The notes under the pieces are model-generated. The model did not search any database and was not told the origin of the DNA. It saw only the letters and a program-made list of their open reading frames with translations. Positions 4,852 to 5,155 of a DNA stretch of 5,155 bases are shown piece by piece. The DNA is from Actinomycetota bacterium (GTDB lineage: Bacteria; Actinomycetota; Acidimicrobiia; Acidimicrobiales; GCA-2861595). Position 1 is the stretch's first letter, and every line of letters starts with the position of its first letter. The position numbers and the translations under genes are program-made. The DNA is taken from the NCBI GenBank assembly GCA_016781225.1, contig JADDQT010000163.1, positions 1 to 5,155 of the forward strand. Direction: 5' to 3'.

Positions 4852-5155
4852 GACGACTCGACCGGGAGCTCGACCACGAAGCGGGCCCCTCCTCCCGGGC
4901 GGTCCTCCACCCAGACCCGACCGCCGTGGAGCTGGATGTGTTCGGCCACCAGCGACAGACCCAAACCGGAGCCCTGGCCCACGGCCCGCGACGCGCGCCG
5001 GCCACGCCCGAAGCGCTCGAAGATGCGCTCGCGCTCGTCGGCGGGAACGCCAGGGCCGGCGTCATCCACGACCAACCGCACGCAACCGGCGGCGGCTTCT
5101 ACGCCCACCCGCACGGCCCCGCCGCCGTGGCATCGGGCGTTGTCCACCAGGTTGG
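4848..5155 (-). CDS. Sensor histidine kinase, C-terminal HATPase domain (5' end outside window)
   Basis: The frame is open from the window edge to the TGA at 4848-4850, giving 101 visible residues. They form most of the ATP-binding domain of a two-component sensor kinase. The N-box is NLVDNARCHG at the edge, the G1 box DDAGPGVP at visible residues 30-37, the F-box RIFERFGRG at 43-51, and the G2 box GQGSGLGLSL at 59-68, followed by the typical LHGGRVWVEDRPGGGARFVVELP ending in separate short strands. The His-phosphorylation domain, any HAMP and membrane sensor segments, and probably the response-regulator gene lie beyond the edge. The G-boxes look complete, so the kinase should be active. Its gene overlaps the GerMN lipoprotein gene by 4 bp. 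That order matches mtrB-lpqB, which suggests but does not prove an MtrB-like function. Confidence 0.92.
   Translation of the reverse strand, partial: NLVDNARCHGGGAVRVGVEAAAGCVRLVVDDAGPGVPADERERIFERFGRGRRASRAVGQGSGLGLSLVAEHIQLHGGRVWVEDRPGGGARFVVELPVESS

Noticed and set aside
1..5155. CRISPR array, insertion sequence, integrase, toxin-antitoxin or defence system
   Set aside because: No regularly spaced repeats, transposase or integrase motifs, terminal inverted repeats or recognisable defence domains were seen on either strand.

Overview
This is a gene-dense, high-GC window with short gaps and two ATGA gene overlaps. The gene types (a SigB/SigF-type sigma factor, an AMIN-like lipoprotein, and a histidine kinase followed by a GerMN lipoprotein) suggest an actinobacterium. 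The Ser/Thr/Pro-rich linkers and a GerMN protein far shorter than LpqB would fit a deep-branching class such as Acidimicrobiia, but that placement is an inference from style and cannot be settled from 5 kb.

Layout. Bases 1-554 (+) hold the C-terminal half of a glucose 1-dehydrogenase-like medium-chain dehydrogenase. A minus-strand block converges on it. In its direction of transcription the block contains a possible 57-codon ORF (3185-3012), an HtrA-like trypsin/PDZ lipoprotein (3015-1918), a small Cys-containing lipoprotein of unknown function (1855-1481) and a SigB/SigF-type sigma factor (1390-434). The 3' end of the sigma gene runs 121 bp into the dehydrogenase gene on the opposite strand. 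A relatively AT-rich divergent spacer (about 3219-3409) separates this block from a plus-strand pair: a 51-residue charged protein (3410-3565) and an AMIN-like-domain lipoprotein (3580-4263). That pair converges, across a perfect GAGGGC/GCCCTC hairpin, on a GerMN-domain lipoprotein (4851-4279), which is coupled by an ATGA overlap to the C-terminal ATPase domain of a sensor histidine kinase (5155-4848, cut by the window edge).

How it fits together. Four of the encoded proteins have lipobox signal peptides (HtrA-like, Cys-rich, AMIN-like, GerMN), and the kinase is probably a membrane sensor. Most of the window therefore serves the cell surface: proteolytic quality control, possible wall binding, and sensing. 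The sigma factor belongs to the class that runs general stress or developmental responses, and its place at the end of the HtrA block makes an envelope-stress link plausible. The kinase-GerMN pair resembles the mtrB-lpqB arrangement of actinobacteria in a reduced form. I see no mobile element, CRISPR array, rRNA or tRNA, and no clear new defence or mobile system. The observations most worth checking are the antisense-encoded sigma tail, the short GerMN partner of the kinase, and the unassigned small genes.
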